In this document: positions 6,681 to 14,198 of the stretch, one piece after another
Numbering within the stretch: the stretch's first letter is position 1
Layout: every line of letters begins with the position of its first letter
Origin: JAYWIG01 sp043789035
Lineage (GTDB): Bacteria > Pseudomonadota > Gammaproteobacteria > Burkholderiales > Burkholderiaceae_E
Length of the DNA stretch: 16,146 nucleotides
Assembly (NCBI GenBank): GCA_043789035.1
Contig: JAYWIG010000074.1
Coordinates: forward strand, 1 to 16,146
Reading direction: 5' to 3'
The notes under the pieces: model-generated
What the model was told of the DNA's origin: nothing
What the model saw: only the letters and a program-made list of their open reading frames with translations
Database searches by the model: none
Program-made: the position numbers and the translations under genes

Positions 6681-7823
6681 CTATAACTTGATAGGTTGAT
6701 GATAGCCGGTGAGTTCTAGATAACCTCGGCCCATGACCTTGCCATTTTGGCTCCCTTCCTTAACCAGCACCGCACCTTCCCAATAGACGGTACCGGTTGA
6801 GCGTCGGCCATCAAGCTCTTGATCGTCCATTAGCGGTTCAATGAAAAGCTTATTTGTGCCAACTGTGATTATCCAAGTAATAGGGTAGGTAGCATTGGTT
6901 CGTTTCGATGTCCATGTGCGGCCAGGTTCGAACTTCGGTGTGAAGTATTGCACCTCGCCACTGGCAGCGCGCCAAGCAGCATATTGATGAATGTCATTTC
7001 TAATTCGAAAGATAGTAAGCGCCGAACCATCAAGCATATTTAGGCCAAGCCAATCCCAACCGATTGCACCCGCCGCGAGGATTTCGCTCGACCATTCATG
7101 ATCGAACCAGCTTGTTCCGCGCACTTTAATCGCCTCACTCATGCCCTTGATACCGCGATAGGCGACAGTACCTTGCGTCAGCAATTGCGGTCTTGAGTAG
7201 TAGTAACTGGCCTGTTTGGGAAGTGGGCCTTTTTGTGAGAAACCCCCTTTGCCTTGTAGCCAGGGCGATCTATCTGTCGAAAGGTTTAATTGTATTTGTA
7301 GTTGTGGCGTTGTAATCGATATGCGGTATTGCTCATTATCTTGCTTATCTTTTTCGCTTAGTCTTTCCAGTAACCATTCGTTGCCATATTGCTTTATCGA
7401 AAGCCGACAATCGCTTGTCCTAAAAATTGAGATTGGTTCTATCGATCTTGTAGCCAGTTCTTCATGAATTAGTAGGCCATTCTTTGGCAATCCAATCGCT
7501 GCATGGGCGATCAACAATTGTTTAGGCGCAAATCGACTTGGGTTGTCTGGTGAATGTTGGGTGCGCGATCGAAAGAATGTGACTTGAAAGCCTAGGTTTT
7601 CACCGTTATTGTCGTTGTTTAGCCATCCTGTGACATACCACCATTCGGTACGAAACTCTGGGTGAGCACCGTGATCTCTCGGGAACTGTAACGTGCCATT
7701 GTTCGAGAGCGGCAGTACTTGCGGGTAAAAGTTGTCGGAGCTTGCCGCAATGGTGGCGCGATGCTTGAGGAGCGTTAAAAGGCCCAGCGATGCTGTGCTT
7801 AAGCTACGACGAGAAATGGTCAT
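6681..7823 (-). CDS. AttH / CrtC-type lipocalin-like exported protein
   Basis: A 380-residue protein of the lipocalin-like family that includes AttH and hydroxyneurosporene synthase (CrtC). The signatures are EWWYVTGWL (60-68), SWFDHEWSS (238-246), GWDWLGLNMLDG (255-266), YWEGAV (347-352) and GRGYLELTGY (365-374). The N-terminus has SRRSLST followed by a hydrophobic run and an Ala-rich end near residue 28, which resembles a twin-arginine signal peptide, so the protein probably acts in the periplasm. The gene begins 7 nt after the FtsX-like permease gene, the arrangement seen for AttEFGH-type systems where lipocalin, permease and ATPase go together. It probably binds a hydrophobic ligand handled by the transporter. 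A carotenoid hydratase role is unlikely, as no carotenoid genes are nearby. Confidence 0.9.
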   Translation of the reverse strand: MTISRRSLSTASLGLLTLLKHRATIAASSDNFYPQVLPLSNNGTLQFPRDHGAHPEFRTEWWYVTGWLNNDNNGENLGFQVTFFRSRTQHSPDNPSRFAPKQLLIAHAAIGLPKNGLLIHEELATRSIEPISIFRTSDCRLSIKQYGNEWLLERLSEKDKQDNEQYRISITTPQLQIQLNLSTDRSPWLQGKGGFSQKGPLPKQASYYYSRPQLLTQGTVAYRGIKGMSEAIKVRGTSWFDHEWSSEILAAGAIGWDWLGLNMLDGSALTIFRIRNDIHQYAAWRAASGEVQYFTPKFEPGRTWTSKRTNATYPITWIITVGTNKLFIEPLMDDQELDGRRSTGTVYWEGAVLVKEGSQNGKVMGRGYLELTGYHQPIKL

Positions 7824-7830
7824 TTTGCCG

Positions 7831-10419
7831 TTATCCCTTAATCGCTAGCACGGGGCTGGCACGCAATGATGTGCGATAGGCAAGCACCGCACTGGTTATG
7901 CCTAACGCAATCAGTGAGGCTGCACTGATCAAAAGCAATGTGACTGGAAAAGCGAAATCCATACTCCAGTGAAATGATTGTGGGTTAATTCTTCGTACCA
8001 ACACCCATGCTAAACCGATGCCGATGATTGCGCCCCAAGCCACCGCCAATGTAATTGCGAGTAAAGCTTCGAAGGCAATTTGTTTTGCGACTAGGGCGGG
8101 CTTGGCACCAAGGTGGGCGAGGGTGCCAAATTCCTTTTTGCGGGAAAGCGCTTCCCCTGCGTAGGTGGAGGCCACACCAAAAATAGCGACCAAGATCGCG
8201 ATAGCTTCAATCACATAGGTGAGCGCAAAGCTGCGGTCGAATATTTTTAAGGAAATCGCGCGAATGGCCTCTGAAGAGCGCGCTTCGGCTTGCGCCAAAT
8301 CTGGAATGGCTTTTATTTGCTTAATCACTGCTTCGGACGTAGCGCCGGGTGCCAGCCAAATTGCAATATCGCTAGCGCTTGCTTGGCCGGTAATTTTGGC
8401 AAAGTCGTCTAGAGAAAGCGCAATTGCACCATGCTGCCTGCCATAGTCTCGCCAAATACCTGCGATAAACCAATCCGGCCCACCTAGGGGTGAAGCAATC
8501 ATGCTGCCCTGCTTCCAGCCATACAAATCGACCATTGCTTCGGAGCCATACACTTGAATAGAATTCGAGCTGGCGGGGCCTAACGGTGCACTGTTTGTGC
8601 CAATTAACGGCAGCATCTCATTGATGTTTTTACTTGAAAAACTTCTACCAACGAGTGCAACTTTAGGCAAGTCATTACGCATGGTAATTTCCGTTGCACG
8701 GAGAAAATCAGCGCGCGCAATACCCGGCATTGCGCGAATTATTTGTTGCTCAGATGCTTGTAATTTTGCTGAACTTCGAATGTATAAATCTGCCGGAAGA
8801 ATATTGCTTAACCAACTATCGACTGAATCGCGAAAACTATGCACCATAATTGCCATGGCGCTTGCCAACGCAACACTGGCAACAATTCCTGCCAGCGCTG
8901 TGCTCACCGTATGAGGGTAGCGGCCCAAACGTTGCGCACCTAGCCAGAGGGCAGGGGACTGCCACAGGCCTTTGCTAAATCGATTTAGCAGGAGATTCGC
9001 GCCACCTTGCGTAAGCCATGGAACGACGGCTACACCAGCAAAAAGTAGCAAGCCCATGGCGGAAAAACCACCTAACGGTAGATCGAATATTGGTGGAAGT
9101 GTTAAGCAAATGATCGCGCTTAAGATGCAAAGCCCAATTACAAATGCCTTTGATCGAAATGAGATTGTTTTAGTCTGGCCTGTTTGATTCATTAGGTACA
9201 TGCCACTGAGCACGGTAGTCGGGTTTTGTGTCGATCTCACTAATTGCGTCGCAGCAGGCCAAGCTGCAGCAACGCTAATGCCAATGCCCATCAAGCCAAA
9301 GAGTGCTAAATCAAAGATTGAAAAATTCAACCGAGGCGCACTGCCATTAAAGTAGCCACCGCCCAAATCGCCGCCTAAAAGAGTTAAGAAACTTTGCGCC
9401 ATAAGTAAGCCGAGGGCAATACCCAAGAGGCTACCTAGAACACCGATCGCTAAGCCTTGGGCCAGCATAAAGCGTTGAATGCGGCCTGCGCTTAAACCCA
9501 GCAGGCTAAGTACCGCCGCATCTGCAATTTGGCGTTGCGCCATTAAGGCCATGGTTGAAAAAACTAAGAAACCTCCGACCACCAGCGCCACAGTGCCTAA
9601 TACAGCAAGGTTTACGCGGTAGGCCCTTGATACATTTGACATACGTTGGCTAGCCGCTTGTGGCGTATCAACTCGAAGTTGCACAGAGTACTTTTTCGAC
9701 TCTGCTGTAAGCAGTTTTTCTAAAGCCATATCGGTGAGTTGTTTGTCTTGCGCATCATCGAGTTTTAAATCGATGCGGCTTATCTTGCCTAGCCATTCGG
9801 GACCTGCCTTAGCAAATCGCCACTGCAAAGTGCTAATGTCGGTTGTGGCAATGACTTGGCCCGCGGGTACTTGGCTTAGTCTGCCCGCGATCACAAACTC
9901 ATGCTTCACCGTTCCGATCGCAATGGCGACGTTATCGCCAACCTTCTTTTTAACACTGTTGAGTGCTGCAGTCGAAAGATAAATTTGGTCGCTTTGAAAG
10001 CCGCTTAAATTATCGCCATCTTGTTTTGGTAATGTATCGCTAATGATGACGAGTTCTGGTGTGACCTGAATTGCTTTAAATAGATCGAGTCCGATGAGCT
10101 TTAGCTTTACGCCTGCAACGTCGGCAGAGGCTTCTATTACAGGGCTAGCCGCAGATAAGCCAAGCAGTTGGACGACGGAATCGAATACCTTGTCATTGAA
10201 GGCTCCGGTAACGGCAGTAACCTGCCGCTGAGCTTGGCCGTTGACTAAAGCAATCGCATCAGAGAATTCCCCAAGGGCAGAGCGGTTCACTAAATGGATT
10301 GCTAGGCCCAAGGCAACGCCTAGTGCTACCGCAAATAGCGATAGCAGCAAGCGCCCCGGTTGTTCGCGCCAGCGCCCGATGATGAGCCACAGTAGGGCTT
10401 TTAAAAAAGGCCAGCTCAT
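7831..10419 (-). CDS. FtsX-like ABC transporter permease (large, two-module, AttFG type)
   Basis: An 862-residue inner-membrane permease with about ten membrane segments: one at 24-44, three at about 271-291, 316-344 and 368-390, two at 424-440 and 453-470, one at 506-527, and three C-terminal at 733-753, 785-807 and 825-847. Two large periplasmic domains (about 45-270 and 530-730) lie between them. This is the layout of MacB/LolCE-superfamily permeases with two fused FtsX modules in one chain. The end carries the typical RASPVLAIKG. The start ATG overlaps the ATPase stop (ATGA), so the two are translationally coupled. Such transporters usually move lipids, lipoproteins or peptides from the membrane or periplasm by mechanotransmission rather than importing nutrients. 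The substrate is unknown. Confidence 0.92.
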   Translation of the reverse strand: MSWPFLKALLWLIIGRWREQPGRLLLSLFAVALGVALGLAIHLVNRSALGEFSDAIALVNGQAQRQVTAVTGAFNDKVFDSVVQLLGLSAASPVIEASADVAGVKLKLIGLDLFKAIQVTPELVIISDTLPKQDGDNLSGFQSDQIYLSTAALNSVKKKVGDNVAIAIGTVKHEFVIAGRLSQVPAGQVIATTDISTLQWRFAKAGPEWLGKISRIDLKLDDAQDKQLTDMALEKLLTAESKKYSVQLRVDTPQAASQRMSNVSRAYRVNLAVLGTVALVVGGFLVFSTMALMAQRQIADAAVLSLLGLSAGRIQRFMLAQGLAIGVLGSLLGIALGLLMAQSFLTLLGGDLGGGYFNGSAPRLNFSIFDLALFGLMGIGISVAAAWPAATQLVRSTQNPTTVLSGMYLMNQTGQTKTISFRSKAFVIGLCILSAIICLTLPPIFDLPLGGFSAMGLLLFAGVAVVPWLTQGGANLLLNRFSKGLWQSPALWLGAQRLGRYPHTVSTALAGIVASVALASAMAIMVHSFRDSVDSWLSNILPADLYIRSSAKLQASEQQIIRAMPGIARADFLRATEITMRNDLPKVALVGRSFSSKNINEMLPLIGTNSAPLGPASSNSIQVYGSEAMVDLYGWKQGSMIASPLGGPDWFIAGIWRDYGRQHGAIALSLDDFAKITGQASASDIAIWLAPGATSEAVIKQIKAIPDLAQAEARSSEAIRAISLKIFDRSFALTYVIEAIAILVAIFGVASTYAGEALSRKKEFGTLAHLGAKPALVAKQIAFEALLAITLAVAWGAIIGIGLAWVLVRRINPQSFHWSMDFAFPVTLLLISAASLIALGITSAVLAYRTSLRASPVLAIKG

Positions 10420-11084
10420 TTGACTAAGCGGCCACTCAACAAACGACCACCCACTAAGTGCACAGAAAAATCTGCACTGGCCGCGACTTTTTCTGAATGG
10501 GTGACCATTAATAGTGATGCACCAGTATCGCGAACTACATCGAGCAGCAGGGTTAAAGCAGTTTGAGCATTCGTCGGGTCGAGATTGCCGGTCGGTTCGT
10601 CAGCAAGCACTAAAGCTGGCCTGTGCACAACGGCGCGGGCTAGGGCGACTCGCTGTTGTTCGCCTCCAGACAGTTTGGCTGGCATAGCGTCAGCTCTATG
10701 GGTCATCGATAAGCGCTCAAGTAGCTCATGGGCGCGTTGCTTAGCCGTGTTTTCGGATTGGCCGAGCAGCATCAGTGGCAACATGATATTTTGTGCAGCG
10801 CTTAGATGGGGCATCAAGTGAAACGCTTGAAAAACGAAACCGAGTTTTTGGGCCCGTAATTCACTCTTCGTCGCAGCACCAGCTTTTTTTAAATCGACGC
10901 CGCAAACGATGACTTCACCAGCATCGAAGCTTTCTAGGCCGGCGATGATATTAAGCAGCGTAGATTTACCAGAGCCAGATTCACCAATCAGCGCAACGCT
11001 TTCGCCCGGAGCTAGGGTAAGGTGGAGATCGTGGAGAATTGTTGTTGAATTAAATTTCTTTTCGACGTTTTTGAGTTCCAGCAT
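10416..11084 (-). CDS. LolD/MacB-type ABC transporter ATP-binding protein
   Basis: A 222-residue cytoplasmic ATPase with every motif intact: Walker A GESGSGKST (34-42), Q-loop Q86, signature LSGGEQQ (138-144), Walker B LVLADEP (158-164) with catalytic E163, and H-loop H196. The length and the TGNLD after Walker B fit the LolD/FtsE/MacB group. It starts 5 nt after the stop of the SenB-like gene and ends in a 4-nt ATGA overlap with the permease gene. It should therefore form the complex with that permease, as a dimer on one 862-residue permease chain. Expression is probably coupled to senB. Confidence 0.95.
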   Translation of the reverse strand: MLELKNVEKKFNSTTILHDLHLTLAPGESVALIGESGSGKSTLLNIIAGLESFDAGEVIVCGVDLKKAGAATKSELRAQKLGFVFQAFHLMPHLSAAQNIMLPLMLLGQSENTAKQRAHELLERLSMTHRADAMPAKLSGGEQQRVALARAVVHRPALVLADEPTGNLDPTNAQTALTLLLDVVRDTGASLLMVTHSEKVAASADFSVHLVGGRLLSGRLVK

Positions 11085-11089
11085 GCCAA

Positions 11090-12046
11090 TTATTTAAGTA
11101 GTTTGTGAGCGAGCTGTAAAACGGCACGCTTTTCGGTAGCAGGGTAAAAGCGCGAAGAGCGGCGAGCACCATACTTTCGTAGCAACTCCAAAAAGCTCTG
11201 ATCTTCAACGCATCGTTTAATTAAGTTCGCAAGGCCTTCATGATCACTCACTTCAAAGTAGCCGGGGTAATCATTACCCAGCATGCCGATGTTGCCGGAC
11301 ATCCGCGAGGCGAGAACTGGTGTTTCATTGGTAAGCGCTTCAATCACAACATTGGCTCCGCCTTCCATAATGGACGAGATCACCATTAAGCGGCATTTTC
11401 CTAAAGTTTGCCGAGTTTCGTTGTGTGGCAAAGGGCCTTTTGATTCGATCCGTGCGTCGCTCAGTACGGCTTGTGTGAATTCCTTTTCATATTCATCGGT
11501 TTTACCGATGTGAATAAGGCGAATTTGCGGCAGATCAAGCGAGGACATCGCTCTAAGAACTGTCATAGGGTCTTTTACTGCTCGAAGATGGCCGACAAAA
11601 GCGATATCGAATGTCCGTTGGCGAAATGGCCCAGGCTTACGAACTGATGCCGATTGGTAGATAACTTCAGTCTTGTTTTTGAACTGCTGTGGAACAAGTT
11701 TTAAGGCATCGTCTTGGAGTACAACGATGCGTTGAGCAAGCTCTAAAGACTCTCTAACTTCGATATGATCAGGCGTGTCGCCGTAAAGATCTGTGCCAGT
11801 TAAAACAACCGCAATTGGTTTGTTCGTGGCAGAAAATTCTTTGATCGCGGCAGCTGATCGGCGGGCGTGAAGGCCGATAAGCGCGTCGAAAAGCACCAAA
11901 TTAGTGTCAAGTGTCTTAGACACTTCTATTTTATAGGCTTTGTCTAAAAAAAATGACCATCTTTTCGCTGTTTGCCAGTTTCCGTTGTTGGCTTCTGCCA
12001 ATGCGGGCGTTATGATTGCGATACGCTGAAGGTGTTTAGGCAGCAT
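11090..12046 (-). CDS. senB: SenB-like selenosugar synthase (TIGR04348-type GT-B glycosyltransferase)
   Basis: A 318-residue GT-B glycosyltransferase. The motifs TPALAEANNGNWQTAKRW (13-30), LHARRSA (59-65), LTGTDLYGD (82-90), VGHLRAVKDP (151-160), SIMEGGANVVIEA (225-237, holding the GT4 E-x7-E pair E228/E236) and GNIGMLGNDYPGYF (251-264) match the TIGR04348 group, to which SenB belongs. Known SenB makes a selenosugar from selenophosphate and a UDP-sugar, the selenium donor for selenoneine. The divergent SenA-like gene next door strongly supports this call. No SelD/SenC gene adjoins it; the next gene, 5 nt on, is an ABC ATPase. The start ATG at 12046 lacks a good ribosome-binding site. The family is firm; selenium rather than another nucleophile is inferred from the pairing. 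Confidence 0.85.
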   Translation of the reverse strand: MLPKHLQRIAIITPALAEANNGNWQTAKRWSFFLDKAYKIEVSKTLDTNLVLFDALIGLHARRSAAAIKEFSATNKPIAVVLTGTDLYGDTPDHIEVRESLELAQRIVVLQDDALKLVPQQFKNKTEVIYQSASVRKPGPFRQRTFDIAFVGHLRAVKDPMTVLRAMSSLDLPQIRLIHIGKTDEYEKEFTQAVLSDARIESKGPLPHNETRQTLGKCRLMVISSIMEGGANVVIEALTNETPVLASRMSGNIGMLGNDYPGYFEVSDHEGLANLIKRCVEDQSFLELLRKYGARRSSRFYPATEKRAVLQLAHKLLK

Positions 12047-12123
12047 GTGACTTGTTTTTTAGGTTGCTAATTTCGAGCAGCAAAAGATGTGAGTATTCTC
12101 TCGCATTCTAATCAGGGGACAAT
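12047..12123. promoter_or_regulatory. Divergent senB/senA intergenic region
   Basis: This 77-bp gap must hold the promoters of both genes if they are not read from further away. I find no strong -35/-10 pair; TATTCT (12094-12099) is the best -10 for senA. A small hairpin TTGCT (12064-12068) / AGCAA (12079-12083) lies in the middle. AGGGGA (12114-12119) is the clear ribosome-binding site for senA. Shared regulation of the pair is likely from the geometry, but no operator is recognisable. Confidence 0.45.
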
Positions 12124-13293
12124 ATGCGCAATGCGCGAAGAGCAGACCTGGTAGAAGAGCTGGCAGCAACGCGTGACTACACTGTACGCCTATTTGACCA
12201 ACTAAAAGACCAACAGTGGGAAGTGCCTTATCTGCCGACGATTAACCCGCCGTTGTGGGAGCTAGGGCATATCGGCTGGTTTCAAGAATATTGGTGTTCA
12301 CGTTGGCGGCATGAAAGAGAGCCAAGAGGTTCCATTCTGACCAAAAGCGATACTTGGTTTAGTACGGACACGCCTACGCATAAAGATCGTTGGGCACTGA
12401 CTATGCCACCACAGGCTGAAGTTCGTGAGTTTCTGTCCGATTCGTTAGACATCACTTTAAATGCCTTGGAACATCAGCCCGAAAGTGATGAGGGTTTGTA
12501 TTTTCATCGTCTATCGCTTTTTCATGAGCAACTTCATGTCGAATCGCTTGCCCACAGTTGGCAGCAATTAGGTTATTCCATAGATCAGCCGTTATGGACT
12601 GATGAATGGCAACCAGCAATTTGTGATCACATCAAACCCGACCAAATCTTTGTAGGTGGGCCATGGATGTTGGGTGCTGAACGTGGCTCAGGTTTTGTAT
12701 TCGATAACGAAAAATGGGGGCACGTGGTGAACGTTGCGCCTTTCGAGATCGAAATGCAGCCAGTAACTAATGCTGAGTTCTTGAATTTTGTAAACGATGG
12801 CGGATATCACCGGCCAGAGTTTTGGAATGTTCGCTATTACACCAACTTACAGCAGACGCAACGCTTTATGCCAGCACATTGGCGTGACATCGGTGGGCGC
12901 ATTTCATCTTGCTGGTTTGGAAAATGGCAAGCAATTGAGATTTTTGCCCCGATTTTGCAAATATCTGCCTATGAAGCCGAAGCTTTTTGTCGATGGAGCC
13001 GCAAGCGTTTGCCTACAGAAGCCGAATGGGAATATGCGGCATCAAATAGTAGCGAGTTTGAGTGGGGCGACAGAGTCTGGGAATGGACCTCAACAGCTTT
13101 TGCACCCTATCCTGGTTTTGAGCCCGATCCGTGCACTGAGTATTCATTACCATGCTTCGGTCAAAATCGGGTAGTGAAAGGTGGCTCGTTCGCCACCCCT
13201 AAGGACTTGATCAACCCTAAGTTCCGGAACTTTATGGACCCTAGGCGCGACGACTTATTTGTCGGCTTTCGGGTTTGTCAGTCAGTCCGCTAA
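12124..13293 (+). CDS. senA: SenA-like selenoneine synthase (EgtB-related non-heme iron enzyme)
   Basis: A 389-residue enzyme of the EgtB family. The N-terminal DinB-like domain carries the three iron ligands as H49 (WELGHIGWF) and H134/H138 (FHEQLHVE), the spacing known from EgtB. The C-terminal formylglycine-generating-enzyme (FGE) fold has PVTNAEFLNF, RLPTEAEWEYAA (295-306), VWEWTS (318-323), APYPGF (327-332), VVKGGSFAT (350-358) and DLFVGFRVC (377-385). Only two residues separate FEWG from VWEWT, a contraction I recall from SenA-type rather than classic EgtB proteins. SenA joins a selenosugar to hercynine with O2 to give a selenoneine precursor. EgtD, which makes hercynine, is not in the window. 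ATG at 12124 has an excellent AGGGGA site. The alternative is a sulfur-using EgtB; the senB neighbour argues against it. Confidence 0.85.
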   Translation: MRNARRADLVEELAATRDYTVRLFDQLKDQQWEVPYLPTINPPLWELGHIGWFQEYWCSRWRHEREPRGSILTKSDTWFSTDTPTHKDRWALTMPPQAEVREFLSDSLDITLNALEHQPESDEGLYFHRLSLFHEQLHVESLAHSWQQLGYSIDQPLWTDEWQPAICDHIKPDQIFVGGPWMLGAERGSGFVFDNEKWGHVVNVAPFEIEMQPVTNAEFLNFVNDGGYHRPEFWNVRYYTNLQQTQRFMPAHWRDIGGRISSCWFGKWQAIEIFAPILQISAYEAEAFCRWSRKRLPTEAEWEYAASNSSEFEWGDRVWEWTSTAFAPYPGFEPDPCTEYSLPCFGQNRVVKGGSFATPKDLINPKFRNFMDPRRDDLFVGFRVCQSVR

Positions 13294-13298
13294 AACCT

Positions 13299-14096
13299 TT
13301 AAGAGCCAGAAACTTCAGCCATGCCACCCACAACATGGCTGAAGCCGCCGTCTACATAAGTAATTTCGGCGCTAATTCCGCCAGCCAAATCAGATAGTAA
13401 AAATGCAGCGACGTTGCCAACATCTTCAGTGGTTACGTTGCGACGAATTGGCGAATTAGCAGCCACATGCTCTAGGATTTTGCCGAAGCCTTTAATACCG
13501 CTTGCTGCCAGAGTTTTGATGGGGCCAGCGGAAATGCCATTCACGCGAATGCCCTTTGGCCCTACCGATTCAGCCAAGTACCGAACGCTTGCTTCGAGAC
13601 TAGCTTTGGCCAAGCCCATGGTGTTGTAGTTGGGAACCATTTTGACTGAACCCAAGTAACTCATTGTTAGCATGGCGGCGTTTCTGCCTTGCATCATAGG
13701 TAGTGCCGCTTTGGCTATTCCGATAAAGCTATACGCTGAGACATCATGCGCAATGCGGAACGACTCACGGCTTGCACCTTCAAGAAAGTCGCCTGCAATC
13801 GCTTCACGCGGCGCAAAAGCTATGGCGTGTACTAAGCCTTCTAGACCATCCCACTGCTTACCCAGCTCTGCGAATAACGAATCGATTTGCTCATCGCTTC
13901 CGACATCGCACTCGAACACAACTTTAGAGCCGAACTCTGCCGCCATGTCTTCAACCCGGCCCTTAAAACGTTCGTTTTGATAGGTGAACGCCAGTTGTGC
14001 GCCTTGCGCATGGCATGACTTTGCTATGCCGTATGCGATTGATCTGTTTGACAACAGTCCCATAATCAAAATTCTTTTACCGTCGAGAAAGCCCAT
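13299..14096 (-). CDS. fabI: Enoyl-[acyl-carrier-protein] reductase (NADH), FabI
   Basis: A 265-residue short-chain dehydrogenase that carries out the last reduction of each fatty-acid elongation cycle. GLLSNRSIAYGIAK (13-26) is the NAD site of the FabI group. The catalytic Y147 and Y157 with K164 (YNTMGLAK) align one residue beyond E. coli Y146/Y156/K163. SAGPIKTLAASGIKGF forms the substrate-binding loop. I place the start at ATG 14096 (MGFLDGKRIL, GGAG 7 nt upstream); the open frame runs on to 14291, but that extension is unlike FabI. Position 93, Gly in E. coli and linked to triclosan sensitivity, is Ala here. The gene converges on senA with a 5-bp gap. An 11-bp perfect inverted repeat sits in its last codons. 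Probably essential unless another enoyl reductase exists. Confidence 0.96.
   Translation of the reverse strand: MGFLDGKRILIMGLLSNRSIAYGIAKSCHAQGAQLAFTYQNERFKGRVEDMAAEFGSKVVFECDVGSDEQIDSLFAELGKQWDGLEGLVHAIAFAPREAIAGDFLEGASRESFRIAHDVSAYSFIGIAKAALPMMQGRNAAMLTMSYLGSVKMVPNYNTMGLAKASLEASVRYLAESVGPKGIRVNGISAGPIKTLAASGIKGFGKILEHVAANSPIRRNVTTEDVGNVAAFLLSDLAGGISAEITYVDGGFSHVVGGMAEVSGS
13313..13344 (-). repeat. 11-bp perfect inverted repeat in the 3' end of fabI
   Basis: CTTCAGCCATG (13313-13323) and CATGGCTGAAG (13334-13344) are exact reverse complements with a 10-nt loop, giving a stable hairpin in RNA from either strand. In the fabI direction the stem is followed by TTTCT, a short U-rich stretch just before the stop codon. 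It is the only strong hairpin at the senA/fabI convergent junction, so it may protect 3' ends or help termination; that role is inference. Confidence 0.6.
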
Positions 14097-14198
14097 GAGA
14101 ATACTCCGCTTAAAATGCGTTAAGAACACGCTGAAGCCCGCGATGATACGTTGGTTTGAATCTAGAGCGTAGTTGAACCACCTTTTGAGAACCTGCCG

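Noticed and set aside
6681..7823. Carotenoid hydratase (CrtC) function for the lipocalin-like gene
   Set aside because: The family signature is shared with AttH-type proteins, and the gene follows an ABC permease/ATPase pair with no carotenoid genes nearby.
11850..12123. Horizontal-transfer boundary or attachment site near the sen genes
   Set aside because: No direct repeats, tRNA, integrase or transposase are visible and base composition shows no obvious break by eye.
12124..13293. Selenocysteine (in-frame TGA) or SECIS element in the senA/senB genes
   Set aside because: Both frames end in TAA with complete family C-termini and contain no internal in-frame TGA; SenA and SenB handle selenium as substrate and are not selenoproteins.
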